Assembly: GCF_030159255.1 (NCBI RefSeq)
Contig: NZ_BSCT01000014.1
Coordinates: 97,239 to 161,238 of the forward strand
Source of the DNA: Bradyrhizobium sp. SSBR45G
GTDB taxonomy: Bacteria; Pseudomonadota; Alphaproteobacteria; Rhizobiales; Xanthobacteraceae
Length of the DNA stretch: 64,000 bases
Direction of reading: 5' to 3'
Both the position numbers and the translations under genes were made by a program. This document shows, piece by piece, positions 26,681-35,681 of this stretch (the stretch's first letter is position 1; every line of letters starts with the position of its first letter). Under the pieces are notes generated by a model, which had not been told where the DNA came from, made no database searches, and saw nothing but the letters and a program-made list of their open reading frames with translations.

Positions 26681-27736
26681 ATGCTTGAAGCCATACGCAG
26701 AGCGGCCACGTTCCTGCGCGAGAAGCAGGTCCTGCACAAGCTCGGCGTGCTGATCAGCGTCGCCGTGATCGCGGTCGCCTGCTACGTGCTCTACCACATG
26801 CTGCGTGGCATCGACACCTACGAGGTGCTCGAGGCGATCAAGAGCACGGAGCCGCACCAGATCCTGCTCGCAGCGCTGTTCGTCGCCGCCGGCTATTTCA
26901 CGCTGACCTTCTACGACCTGTTCGCGGTGCGCGCGATCGGCCACGACCACGTGCCCTATCGCATCAATGCGCTGGCCGCCTTCACCAGCTATTCGATCGG
27001 CCACAATGTCGGCGCCAGCGTCTTCACCGGGGGCGCGGTGCGCTATCGGATCTATTCGGCGCATGGGCTGAACGCGATCGACGTCGCCAAGATCTGCTTT
27101 CTTGCCGGCCTGACCTTCTGGCTCGGCAATGCCGCCGTGCTCGGCCTCGGTATCAGCTATCATCCGGAGGCCGCCGCCTCGATCGATCAGCTGCCGCCCT
27201 CGGTCAACCGCATGGCCGCGATCGCCATCCTGGTCGGGCTGATGGGCTATGTCGCCTGGGTCTGGACCAAGCCACGCGTGGTCGGCCGCGGGCCCTGGAC
27301 TGTGGTGCTGCCCGGTGGACCGCTGACGCTGCTGCAGATCGCGATCGGCATCATCGATCTCGGCTTCTGCGCGCTCGCGATGTACGTGCTGGTGCCCGAC
27401 GAGCCCAATCTCGGCTTCGTGGTCGTCGCCGTGATCTTCGTCTCCGCGACCCTGCTCGGCTTCGCCAGCCACTCGCCGGGCGGCCTCGGTGTGTTCGACG
27501 CCGCGATGCTGGTCGGGCTGTGGCAGATGGACCGCGAGGAGCTGCTGGCCGGAATGCTGCTGTTCCGCATTCTGTATTATTTGGCGCCGTTCCTCATTTC
27601 TGTAATCCTGCTGACGTTTCGCGAGGTTATCATCAGTGCCAGGTCGAAGCGGCTGCGCCAGGCGGCGCTCAGCCTCGATCCGGGCCCCCCGCCTGAGGCC
27701 GCTTATGTGAGGAAGCGCAGCGATTCCGGTGCCTGA
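26681..27736 (+). CDS. YbhN/UPF0104-type integral membrane protein
   Basis: 351 residues with about eight membrane segments of the lysylphosphatidylglycerol synthase TM-region type (PF03706-like). Marks seen: AFTSYSIGHNVGASVFTGGA, RYRIYSAHGL and the SHSPGGLGVFDAAML motif. It has no C-terminal aminoacyl-transferase domain, so it is likely a lipid flippase-like or phospholipid-handling subunit rather than a complete MprF. ATG 26681 is preceded by GAGAGG. Confidence 0.8.
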   Translation: MLEAIRRAATFLREKQVLHKLGVLISVAVIAVACYVLYHMLRGIDTYEVLEAIKSTEPHQILLAALFVAAGYFTLTFYDLFAVRAIGHDHVPYRINALAAFTSYSIGHNVGASVFTGGAVRYRIYSAHGLNAIDVAKICFLAGLTFWLGNAAVLGLGISYHPEAAASIDQLPPSVNRMAAIAILVGLMGYVAWVWTKPRVVGRGPWTVVLPGGPLTLLQIAIGIIDLGFCALAMYVLVPDEPNLGFVVVAVIFVSATLLGFASHSPGGLGVFDAAMLVGLWQMDREELLAGMLLFRILYYLAPFLISVILLTFREVIISARSKRLRQAALSLDPGPPPEAAYVRKRSDSGA

Positions 27737-27765
27737 CGCGACCACAAGGGAACAGTAGGACTGCA

Positions 27766-29073
27766 ATGGCCCTCGACGCTCCCGCCGCAACTCCGCTCTC
27801 GATCTTCACCCCCTGGCCGGACCGGCTGCGCCATTCGGCGATCATCCTGCTCGCCGCGGCGCTGGCGCTGGCCGGACTGGTGCTGCTCGACGAGCTGCTG
27901 CCGCTGCGGGCGCTGGCGGTATTCCTGTGTATCGCCGGTGCGGCCCTGGTGCCGTGGCGGCTGCACAGCGCCGTCGCCAAGCGGGAGGAGGAGCGCCACG
28001 CCAATCCGGTCGAGGCGCCGGCCGTGAGCGCCGTGGTCGAAGGCATTCCGGACCCCGCCGTGCTGCTCGACCGGGCCGGTCGGGTCATCCATCTCAATGC
28101 CGCCGCCGCCCAGCTCGCGCCCGCCTTGCGCAAGGGCGAACTGGCCCAGTTCGCACTGCGCACGCCCGAGATCATCACCGCGCTGCGCGAGGCCATCGCC
28201 ACCACCGAGATCCGCCGCGCCAGCTATCACGATCATGTGCCGGTCGACCGCTGGATGGAGTTGGTCATCACTCCCGTTCCGGTGCCGACCGCGTTCGGCG
28301 GCACCGACAAATGCATGCTGATGACGTTCCACGACCTGACGCCGCTGCGCCGGGTCGAGGAGATGCGCGCCGATTTCGTCGCCAATGCCAGCCACGAGCT
28401 GCGCACGCCGCTCGCCGCGCTGTCAGGTTTCATCGACACCTTGCAGGGACCGGCCAAGGATGATCCCAAGGCGCGCGAGCGCTTCCTCGGCATCATGCAT
28501 ACCCAGGCGACGCGCATGGCGCGGCTGATCGACGATCTCCTGTCGCTGTCGCGGGTGGAACTGTCGGCGCATGTGCAGCCCCACACCATGGTCGATGTCG
28601 TCGCCATCATCCGCCAGGTCACCGACGGGCTGGAATCGCTGGCGCGCGAGCGTCAGGTGGTGATCGAGACCAGCCTGCCGGACTCTCCAGTCACCATCGC
28701 GGGCGACCGCGAGGAGCTGTTGCGTGTGTTCGAGAACCTGATCGAGAACGCGCTGAAATACGGCGCCTCGGGCGAGCGCGTGATCGTGTCGCTGGAGCAG
28801 GCCGTCTCCGCCGAGAACGCGCCGGAGATCAGGGTCAAGGTGCGCGATTTCGGACCGGGGATCGCGCCCGAGCATCTGCCGCGGCTGACAGAGCGCTTCT
28901 ATCGCGTCGATGTCGGCGACAGCCGCGCACAGGGCGGCACCGGGCTCGGCCTCTCGCTCGTGAAGCACATCCTCAACCGCCATCGTGGCCGGCTGCTGAT
29001 CGAGAGCGTGCCGCGCAACGGCGCCGCCTTCACGGCGTGCTTTCCGCAGTCCCGGCCGGCGCGCGGAGGCTGA
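27766..29073 (+). CDS. PhoR-like membrane sensor histidine kinase
   Basis: 435 residues: two N-terminal membrane helices (about residues 25-63), a PAS-like domain, then HisKA with phospho-acceptor His210 in ANASHELRTPL, an N-box ENLIENALKYG and G-boxes FGPGIAP and GGTGLGLSLVKHI. Architecture is that of PhoR, the phosphate-response kinase. No phoB, phoU or pst gene is adjacent in the window, so identification as PhoR is by domain layout only. Confidence 0.8.
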   Translation: MALDAPAATPLSIFTPWPDRLRHSAIILLAAALALAGLVLLDELLPLRALAVFLCIAGAALVPWRLHSAVAKREEERHANPVEAPAVSAVVEGIPDPAVLLDRAGRVIHLNAAAAQLAPALRKGELAQFALRTPEIITALREAIATTEIRRASYHDHVPVDRWMELVITPVPVPTAFGGTDKCMLMTFHDLTPLRRVEEMRADFVANASHELRTPLAALSGFIDTLQGPAKDDPKARERFLGIMHTQATRMARLIDDLLSLSRVELSAHVQPHTMVDVVAIIRQVTDGLESLARERQVVIETSLPDSPVTIAGDREELLRVFENLIENALKYGASGERVIVSLEQAVSAENAPEIRVKVRDFGPGIAPEHLPRLTERFYRVDVGDSRAQGGTGLGLSLVKHILNRHRGRLLIESVPRNGAAFTACFPQSRPARGG

Positions 29074-29096
29074 TCCCGGACATACAGCAGAAATGT

Positions 29097-29120
29097 AAAA
29101 GGCCCGGCGCTGGCCGGGCC
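29097..29120 (-). terminator. intrinsic terminator for gcrA
   Basis: GGCCCGGC/GCCGGGCC stem at 29101-29120 with AAAA on its left; read on the minus strand this is a GC-rich hairpin followed by TTTTAC, 88 bases after the gcrA stop. It may act in both directions and also end the kinase transcript. Confidence 0.75.
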
Positions 29121-29207
29121 ATCCTCATCAGTTGTTAGTTGCAGCTTTGCGCGAGGCCGGGAGCGGAGGCGGCGTACGACCGTCCTCATTGCTCGCCATG
29201 GGTTTGC

Positions 29208-29723
29208 TCAGCGCGGCGTCGACTTCGACGGCTGCCGGCGGCGGTCGGCCGCAGGCTGATAGGCGACGCGCGAATGCTGCGCGCAATAGGGCAGGCCGGC
29301 GAGCGCCTTGCCGCCGCAGAAGAAGAAGTCCGGGCTCGATGGATCGCCGACCGGCCAGTGGCAGGTCGCCTCGTTGAGCTCCAGCAGCGACAGCCGCTGG
29401 TTCATCGGCACGACGTTGTCGAATGCAACCGGATCGGGCTCTGCCTCGACTTCGAAAACCTGTGCGAGCGCAGTGTTGCCCCGCGCCACCGGACGCGCCA
29501 CGCGCATCATCGGCTGCGCCGGACGGGCCGCCTTGCGCTGGCGCGGTGCCGCGGTGGCCGGGCTCTTGGCGCGGCCGGACAAACCCAGCCGGTGCACCTT
29601 GCCGATCACGGCGTTGCGCGTCACGTTTCCGAGTTCCGCGGCGATCTGGCTGGCCGAAAGTCCGGCCTCCCAGAGTTTTTTCAACTGCTCGACGCGATCG
29701 TCGGACCAGGTCAATACCGTCAT
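29208..29723 (-). CDS. gcrA: GcrA cell-cycle regulator
   Basis: 171 residues. The N-terminus MTVLTWSDDRVEQLKKLW is diagnostic of GcrA, followed by the helix-turn-helix region LSASQIAAELGNVTRNAVIGKVHRLGL. A C-terminal region with paired cysteines (TCHWPVGDPSSPDFFFCGG, YCAQHSRVAY) is also typical. GcrA acts with sigma-70 at promoters carrying CcrM-methylated GANTC sites to control cell-cycle genes. ATG at 29723 follows GGGAAGGG on this strand. Divergent from argD, with three GANTC sites in the intergenic region. Confidence 0.95.
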   Translation of the reverse strand: MTVLTWSDDRVEQLKKLWEAGLSASQIAAELGNVTRNAVIGKVHRLGLSGRAKSPATAAPRQRKAARPAQPMMRVARPVARGNTALAQVFEVEAEPDPVAFDNVVPMNQRLSLLELNEATCHWPVGDPSSPDFFFCGGKALAGLPYCAQHSRVAYQPAADRRRQPSKSTPR

Positions 29724-30054
29724 CGAACCCTTCCCTTCGCGGTGCGCCGGCCAATTCTGGGACGGCGCTGCGATCTCTGTCTCAAGAAAATCCCTGACGG
29801 CAGAATCCCTTATCCCTCGCCGGGAGCGCGCATGGCACCCGGACGTCACGCGAACAACGAACTCCTAGAGGGATCAGAACTGCCGCACGAGATGTCGTAC
29901 TCGACGTTGAAAACGCTACAATATGGCGTGACTCTCGCGCAAGAGTCGGCGGCCACCGTCCACACATTCCGCGGTTCCGTGTGGCATGTTTGGAGCAGCG
30001 TCACGCGCCCGCAATCTCACGGACCGGCGGGGATGCGGATCGGACGACGCGTAG

Positions 30055-30082
30055 TTGACTCCGAGCGCCGCCAGCATACAAT
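30055..30082 (+). promoter_or_regulatory. sigma-70-type promoter for argD overlapping a GANTC site
   Basis: TTGACT (30055-30060), 16-base spacer, TACAAT (30077-30082). The predicted start of transcription is near 30089. GACTC at 30057-30061 overlaps the -35 element; further GANTC sites lie at 29930-29934 and 29943-29947. Confidence 0.6.
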
Positions 30083-30090
30083 AGGTGCAC

Positions 30091-30120
30091 GTGCCGCCTT
30101 GAAAAGGCGGCACATTTTGT
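30091..30120 (+). terminator. strong hairpin with T-rich tail in argD leader
   Basis: Perfect 10-bp stem GTGCCGCCTT (30091-30100)/AAGGCGGCAC (30104-30113), loop GAA, then ATTTTGTTTT. It has the form of an intrinsic terminator but starts only about two bases after the predicted transcription start, so it may instead be a 5'-end stabilising hairpin, or the 3' end of a small RNA initiated further upstream in the 476-base gap 29724-30199. Confidence 0.6.
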
Positions 30121-30199
30121 TTTCCAGGGTGGGGTCCCTGATGCGCGATGACGCCGCATGGCGCGTGTCTCGGCCAGCCCGTCAGCTCATGTGATTGCC

Positions 30200-31411
30200 A
30201 TGACAAGTGTTGCTGCTACGCATCTCCTCCCCGTATTCGCCCGGGTCGATCTTTCGTTCGAGCGCGGCGAAGGCGCGTGGCTGATCGCGACCAATGGCGA
30301 TCGCTATCTCGACTTCACCTCCGGCGTTGCCGTCAATTCGCTCGGCCATGCGCATCCGCATCTGGTGAAGGCGCTGCAGGAGCAGGCCACCAAGCTCTGG
30401 CACATGTCGAACCTGTTCAAGAGCCCGGACGGTGAGCGCCTCGCCGCACGGCTTTGCGAGCAGAGCTTCGCCGACTACGTCTTCTTCGCCAATTCGGGCG
30501 CCGAGGCGATGGAAGGCGCGATCAAGATCACGCGCAAATATCACGCCGCCAAGGGCCATCCCGAACGTTACCGTATCATTACGTTCGAAGGCGCGTTCCA
30601 CGGCCGCACTCTGGCGACGCTGGCTGCGACTGGTTCCGCGAAATATCTCGAAGGCTTCGGCCCCCCGATGGACGGCTTCGACCAGGTTCCGCTTGGCGAC
30701 CTCGAAGCTGTGAAGAAGGCGATCGGCCCGCACACCGCCGGCATCCTGATCGAGCCGGTGCAGGGCGAGGGCGGCGTGCGCACCGCGCCGCTGACCTTCT
30801 ACAAGGCGCTGCGCCAGCTCTGCGACGACAACGGTCTCCTGCTTGTCGTCGACGAGGTTCAGACCGGCATGGGCCGCACCGGCGACCTGTTCGCGCATCG
30901 CTGGCTCGGCGTGACTCCTGATGTCATGTCGCTGGCCAAGGCACTCGGCGGCGGCTTCCCGATCGGCGCGGTTCTCGCGACCGCCGAAGCCGCCTCCGGC
31001 ATGACGCCCGGCTCGCACGGCTCGACCTTCGGCGGCAATCCGTTGGCGGTGTCCGCGGCCAATGCCGTGCTCGACGTGATGCTGGCGCCCGGCTTCTTCG
31101 ATCATGTCCGCAGGATGTCGCTTCTCTTGAAGCAGAAGCTCGCCTCGGTGGTCGATCGTCATCCGGATGTCATTTCGGAGATCCGCGGCGAAGGCCTGCT
31201 GATCGGCATCAAGGCGGTGGTCCCCTCGGGCGATCTGGTGGCGGCGCTGCGCGATCAGAAGCTGCTCACGGTCGGCGCCGGCGACAACGTCGTGCGCTTC
31301 CTGCCGCCGCTGATCGTCACTGAATCGGAAATCGAACAATCGGTCGAGATGCTCGATCGCGCCTGCACGGCGCTGTCGGGCGGCCCTGCAAAGCAGGCGG
31401 CCTTATCATGA
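30200..31411 (+). CDS. argD: acetylornithine aminotransferase
   Basis: 403-residue PLP-dependent class III aminotransferase converting N-acetylglutamate semialdehyde to N-acetylornithine in arginine synthesis. Motifs: FANSGAEAMEGAIK, GAFHGRTLATLAATGS, LVVDEVQTGMGRTG and the PLP lysine in SLAKALGGGFPIGAVL. Start ATG 30200 gives MTSVAATHLLPVFARVDL; GTG 30191 in frame is an alternative. It overlaps argF by 4 bases (ATGA). Confidence 0.93.
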   Translation: MTSVAATHLLPVFARVDLSFERGEGAWLIATNGDRYLDFTSGVAVNSLGHAHPHLVKALQEQATKLWHMSNLFKSPDGERLAARLCEQSFADYVFFANSGAEAMEGAIKITRKYHAAKGHPERYRIITFEGAFHGRTLATLAATGSAKYLEGFGPPMDGFDQVPLGDLEAVKKAIGPHTAGILIEPVQGEGGVRTAPLTFYKALRQLCDDNGLLLVVDEVQTGMGRTGDLFAHRWLGVTPDVMSLAKALGGGFPIGAVLATAEAASGMTPGSHGSTFGGNPLAVSAANAVLDVMLAPGFFDHVRRMSLLLKQKLASVVDRHPDVISEIRGEGLLIGIKAVVPSGDLVAALRDQKLLTVGAGDNVVRFLPPLIVTESEIEQSVEMLDRACTALSGGPAKQAALS

Positions 31412-32346
31412 GCAAGACCATGGGCAATACGCCGCGCCATTTCCTCGATCTCACCGAGATGCCGGTCGAGGAGCTGCGCAACATGCTGGCGCTGTCCAGC
31501 GCCATGAAGAAGACCTTGAAGTCGCGCGAGCCGGCGAAGAAGCCGCTTGAGGGCAAGGTTCTGGCGATGATCTTCGACAAGCCGTCGACCCGCACCCGCG
31601 TATCATTCGACGTCGGCATGCGCCAGCTCGGCGGCGAGGCGATCATGCTGACCGGCACCGAGATGCAGCTCGGCCGCGGCGAGACCATCGCCGATACCGC
31701 CCGCGTGCTGTCGCGCTATGTCGACGCGATCATGATCCGCATTCTCAGCCACGAGGCGCTGCTCGAGCTCGCGGCCCACGCCACCGTGCCGGTCATCAAC
31801 GGTCTGACGCGACGCTCGCATCCGTGCCAGGTGATGGCCGACGTGATGACCTTCGAGGAGCATCGCGGCTCGATCGAGGGCCGCACCGTGGCCTGGACCG
31901 GCGATGACAACAACGTGCTGGCCTCCTGGGCGCACGCCGCCGAGCGTTTCAAGTTCCGCCTCAACATCGCCACCCCGCCGCAGTTGTCGCCGGGCAAGCC
32001 GATGAAGGACTTTATCCGCACCGCCAAGGCGGACATTCATCTCGGCCACGATCCCGAGGTCGCCGTCGCCAACGCCGATTGCGTCGTCACCGATACCTGG
32101 GTGTCGATGGGCGACAAGGACGGCGAGCACCGTCACAATCTGCTGAAGCCCTATCAGGTCAATTCCAAGCTGATGTCGCTGGCCAAGCCCGAGGCCATCT
32201 TCATGCACTGCCTGCCCGCCCATCGCGGCGAGGAGGTCACCGACGAGGTCATCGACGGCCCGCAGTCGGTGGTGTTCGACGAAGCCGAGAACCGCCTCCA
32301 CGCGCAAAAGGGCATCCTGGCCTGGTGCTTCGGCGAGCGGGCGTAG
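31408..32346 (+). CDS. argF: ornithine carbamoyltransferase
   Basis: 312 residues. Carbamoyl-phosphate site STRTRVSFD and ornithine-site HCLPAHRGEEVTDEV identify the anabolic enzyme that makes citrulline; SHPCQ is present as well. Overlaps argD by 4 bases, so translation is coupled. In many rhizobia hslO (Hsp33) follows this pair; here polA follows convergently instead. Confidence 0.94.
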   Translation: MSKTMGNTPRHFLDLTEMPVEELRNMLALSSAMKKTLKSREPAKKPLEGKVLAMIFDKPSTRTRVSFDVGMRQLGGEAIMLTGTEMQLGRGETIADTARVLSRYVDAIMIRILSHEALLELAAHATVPVINGLTRRSHPCQVMADVMTFEEHRGSIEGRTVAWTGDDNNVLASWAHAAERFKFRLNIATPPQLSPGKPMKDFIRTAKADIHLGHDPEVAVANADCVVTDTWVSMGDKDGEHRHNLLKPYQVNSKLMSLAKPEAIFMHCLPAHRGEEVTDEVIDGPQSVVFDEAENRLHAQKGILAWCFGERA

Positions 32347-32463
32347 GCGCTGATACATAGGACGTACATTCGTTGCCCCCTCGTCTTGAAGGCGGCGGGA
32401 TGTTCAGCATTGCTGCCGTGGGCTGACAGCTCGTTCGATGGCAGTAGGGCCTCACCAGGGCGA

Positions 32464-32483
32464 GTGCGTCGCGGGCGACGCAC
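32464..32483. other. hairpin between convergent argF and polA
   Basis: GTGCGTCGC/GCGACGCAC is a perfect 9-bp inverted repeat with a 2-base loop, in the 236-base gap between the convergent argF and polA genes. Possible bidirectional transcription barrier; no T-run follows, so this is tentative. Nothing else in the gap looks like a gene. Confidence 0.45.
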
Positions 32484-32582
32484 GAGATCTCTTCCCTTCC
32501 CGCCGGGACAATGGCGATCGCACAGGCCGCCAAGCGCAGCATCATCTGCCGCCTGTCCCGGACCGATGACGGCCGTCGACCG

Positions 32583-35500
32583 TCAATGCGCCTCGTCCCA
32601 ATTGTCGGCGGCGCGGGCGTCGACGTGCAACGGCACGGACAGCAGCACGGCCGGGAACGGTGCGTCCTGCATCACATGCTGCACGACCGGCAAGGTTGCC
32701 GCGACCTCGTCGTCGGGGACCTCGAAGATCAGTTCGTCGTGCACCTGCAGCAGCATCTGTGCGGAGAGCTTCTTCGCAGCCAGCGCGTCCTCGACGCGCG
32801 TCATGGCGCGGCGGATGATGTCGGCGGCGGTGCCCTGCAGCCGCGCGTTGATCGCGGCGCGCTCGTTGAAGGCGCGCACGGAGGCGTTGGACGCCTTGAT
32901 CTCGGGGTAATGACATTTGCGGCCGAACAGCGTGGTGACATAGCCGTGCTTGCGGCAGAACTCGCGGGTCTCATCCATGTAGGCGCGGATGCCGGGGAAG
33001 CGCTCGAAATAGCGCTTGATGTAGGCCCCGGCCTCCTCGCGGGCGATGCCGAGCTGGTTGGCGAGGCCGAACGCCGAGATGCCGTAGATGATGCCGAAAT
33101 TGATCGCCTTGGCGCGGCGGCGCACCTCGCTCGGCATGTCCTTGATCGGCACGCCGAACATTTCGGAGGCCGTCATCGCGTGAATGTCGAGCCCGTCCTG
33201 GAACGCCTGCTTCAGCACGGGAATATTCGCGATCTCCGCGAGCAGGCGCAGTTCGATCTGCGAATAGTCCGCCGACACCAGTTTGTGACCGGGCGACGCG
33301 ATGAACGCGCGTCGGATCTTGCGGCCGTCCTCGGTCCTGACAGGGATGTTCTGCAGGTTCGGCTCGTTCGACGACAGCCGCCCCGTGGTGGTCGCGGCCA
33401 GCGCGTAGGTCGTGTGCACGCGATGGGTCTGCGGGTTGACATAGGTCGGCAGCGCATCGGTGTAGGTCGATTTCAGCTTCGAGACCTGGCGCCACTCGAG
33501 AATCTTCTTCGCGAAGTCATGGCCCTGCTCGGCGAGGTCGTCGAGGATCGAGGCGGAGGTCGACCAGGCGCCGGTCTTGGTCTTGGTGCCGCCGGGAATG
33601 CCCATCTTGCCGAACAGGATATCGCCGATCTGCTTCGGGCTGCCGACATTGATCGGCTCGCCGGCCAGCTCCTGCAGTTCGGCCTCGACCCGCGCCGCGG
33701 TCTGGGCGAAGTCGCCGGACAGCCGCGACAGCACCTGCCGGTCGATCGAGATGCCCCTGCGCTCCATGCGGGCGAGCACGGTCACCAGCGGCCGCTCCAG
33801 CGTCTCATAGACCGCGGTCATGCGCTCGGCCACCAGCCGCGGCTTCAGCACGCGCCAGAGACGATGGATGACGTCGGCGGCTTCGGCCGAATGCGCCGTC
33901 GCGCGGTCGATCGCGACCTGCTCGAAGGTCAGCTTGTTGCGGCCGCTGCCGATCAGCTCGCCTTCACTGATCATGGCGTGGCCGAGCACGTGCTCGGACA
34001 GCGAATCGAGCTTCTGCGAGCCGCGTCCGGCATCGAGCGCGTAGCTCATCAGCTGGACATCGTCGGTATTGACCAGGGTGATGCCGGCCTGCGCCAGCAT
34101 CACGGCCGTGAACTTGATGTTGAAGCCGATCTTGAGGATCCCTGCGGATTCCAGGATGGGCTTCAAAGCATCGAGCGCGTCGCTGTATTTGATCTGGCCG
34201 GGCGCGAGACCGGCATCGAACAGTCCGCCGCCGTCGCCGGCCTGGCGATGTGCCAGCGGGATGTAGCAGGCGTCGTTCGGCGCCAGCGCCAGCGAAATGC
34301 CGCACAGAGTGGCCTGCATCGGATCGATCGAGCTGGCCTTGATGTCGATGGTGACCCGGCCAAAGTCATGCACGCGCGAGAGCCAGGCGTTCAGCTCGGT
34401 CAGGCTGCCCAGCGTCTGATACTTGTCACGATCGATCCGAGCGCTCTTCGCAGCCTCGGCCCTGGACTCGGCGAGGCTGGCGGGCGTGCCCTTGCTCATC
34501 GCCGATTTGTCGGTGCGCGGATCGCCGCTCCGAGGTGCGGCGGGCGCCGGCTTGCTCGGTGCGCGCCCTTCCCCGCTTGTGGGGGAGGGCGGGGTGGAGG
34601 CCGCGGCTGGGCTCGATCCACTCTTCAGATGCTCATCCGCCGACACGTCGGCTGGATCGATATGCGAATACTCCGCCACACGCCGCGTCAGCGTGGTGAA
34701 CTCCATCGCCTTGAGGAAGGCGATCAGCTTGCGCGGGTCGGGCTCATGCACTGCGAGGTCGTCGAGCGGCACCTCGAGCGCGACCTTGTCGTCGAGCAGC
34801 ACCAGCTGGCGCGAGATCCGCGCCTTCTCGGCATTCTCGATCAGCGCCTCGCGCCGCTTCGGCTGCTTGATCTCGCCCGCGCGGCTCAGCAGGCTTTCGA
34901 GATCGCCATAGTCGTTGATGAGCTGGGCGGCTGTCTTGATGCCGATGCCCGGCACACCCGGCACGTTGTCGGTGGAATCGCCGGCCAGCGCCTGGACTTC
35001 GACGACCTTCTCCGGCGGCACACCGAACTTCTCGATCACCTCGGCGATGCCGATGCGGCGGTCCTTCATCGTGTCGTACATCGTGACGCAGTCGTTGACG
35101 AGCTGCATCAGGTCCTTGTCGGAGGACACGATCGTGGTGGTGGCGCCGCGCTCGCAGGCGAGCCTTGCATAGGTCGCGATCAGATCGTCGGCCTCGAAGC
35201 CGCCCTGTTCCAGGCACGGCAGGTCGAAGGCGTGCACGGCTTCGCGGATCAGCGCGAACTGCGGGATCAGGTCATCCGGCGCCGGCGGCCGGTGCGCCTT
35301 GTAGTCGCCATAGATCTTGTTGCGGAACGTAACCTCGGACTTGTCGAACACGATGGCCAGGTGCGTCGGCCGGTCGGACTCGGGCATGTCGCGCAGCAGC
35401 TTCCACAGCATGTTGCAGAAGCCGAGAACTGCGTTGACCTGCAGCCCGTCGGATTTGCGGTTCAGCGGCGGCAGCGCGTGATAGGCGCGGAAGATGTAGG

Positions 35501-35609
35501 ACGAGCCGTCGACCAGGAACACGTGGTCGCCCTTGCTCGCGCTCTTGGCGGCAGCAGGCACAGGGGCGGCGGGGCTGGTAACGACGGCTTTCTCGGGGGC
35601 TTTGGGCAT
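32583..35609 (-). CDS. polA: DNA polymerase I with degenerate 3'-5' exonuclease site
   Basis: About 1008 residues: N-terminal 5'-3' exonuclease (FLVDGSSYIFRAYHALPPL, IVFDKSEVTFRN, GDSTDNVPGVPGIG), a 3'-5' exonuclease-like domain, and the polymerase domain (VSADYSQIELRLLAEI, RRRAKAINFGIIYG, QVHDELIFEVP). The exonuclease region keeps the first Asp (422, in IDIKA) but has Lys424 for the catalytic Glu, Thr501 in NIKFT where Asp is expected, and Ala577 in HSAEAADV for the ExoIII Asp; proofreading is probably lost. A repeat-derived peptide lies before it near residues 336-352. Start uncertain: ATG 35609 used, 35636 or 35678 also in frame. Confidence 0.93.
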   Translation of the reverse strand: MPKAPEKAVVTSPAAPVPAAAKSASKGDHVFLVDGSSYIFRAYHALPPLNRKSDGLQVNAVLGFCNMLWKLLRDMPESDRPTHLAIVFDKSEVTFRNKIYGDYKAHRPPAPDDLIPQFALIREAVHAFDLPCLEQGGFEADDLIATYARLACERGATTTIVSSDKDLMQLVNDCVTMYDTMKDRRIGIAEVIEKFGVPPEKVVEVQALAGDSTDNVPGVPGIGIKTAAQLINDYGDLESLLSRAGEIKQPKRREALIENAEKARISRQLVLLDDKVALEVPLDDLAVHEPDPRKLIAFLKAMEFTTLTRRVAEYSHIDPADVSADEHLKSGSSPAAASTPPSPTSGEGRAPSKPAPAAPRSGDPRTDKSAMSKGTPASLAESRAEAAKSARIDRDKYQTLGSLTELNAWLSRVHDFGRVTIDIKASSIDPMQATLCGISLALAPNDACYIPLAHRQAGDGGGLFDAGLAPGQIKYSDALDALKPILESAGILKIGFNIKFTAVMLAQAGITLVNTDDVQLMSYALDAGRGSQKLDSLSEHVLGHAMISEGELIGSGRNKLTFEQVAIDRATAHSAEAADVIHRLWRVLKPRLVAERMTAVYETLERPLVTVLARMERRGISIDRQVLSRLSGDFAQTAARVEAELQELAGEPINVGSPKQIGDILFGKMGIPGGTKTKTGAWSTSASILDDLAEQGHDFAKKILEWRQVSKLKSTYTDALPTYVNPQTHRVHTTYALAATTTGRLSSNEPNLQNIPVRTEDGRKIRRAFIASPGHKLVSADYSQIELRLLAEIANIPVLKQAFQDGLDIHAMTASEMFGVPIKDMPSEVRRRAKAINFGIIYGISAFGLANQLGIAREEAGAYIKRYFERFPGIRAYMDETREFCRKHGYVTTLFGRKCHYPEIKASNASVRAFNERAAINARLQGTAADIIRRAMTRVEDALAAKKLSAQMLLQVHDELIFEVPDDEVAATLPVVQHVMQDAPFPAVLLSVPLHVDARAADNWDEAH
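34562..34589. repeat. palindromic repeat translated in frame within polA
   Basis: CGCCCTTCCCC (34562-34572) pairs with GGGGGAGGGCG (34579-34589), one wobble. Read on the minus strand it gives the peptide STPPSPTSGEGRAPS in the linker between the 5'-3' and 3'-5' exonuclease domains. It resembles the intergenic elements at 6029-6165 and 22119-22147, so a mobile palindrome has apparently been accepted in frame. Confidence 0.75.
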
Positions 35610-35681
35610 GGGCGCAATGTAGGGATTTTCGCTCATATTGACAGCCGTGCCGACGACGTGCGCACCGGATTTTTCCACCCC

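Noticed and set aside
26440..26688. Open frame with a CPMCGK motif before the YbhN-type gene
   Set aside because: Only one Cys pair, no ribosome-binding site, low complexity after residue 40 and overlap with the next gene's start; more likely chance in GC-rich sequence.
27766..29073. phoR as a firm gene name
   Set aside because: The domain layout fits, but no phoB, phoU or pst gene is adjacent in the window.
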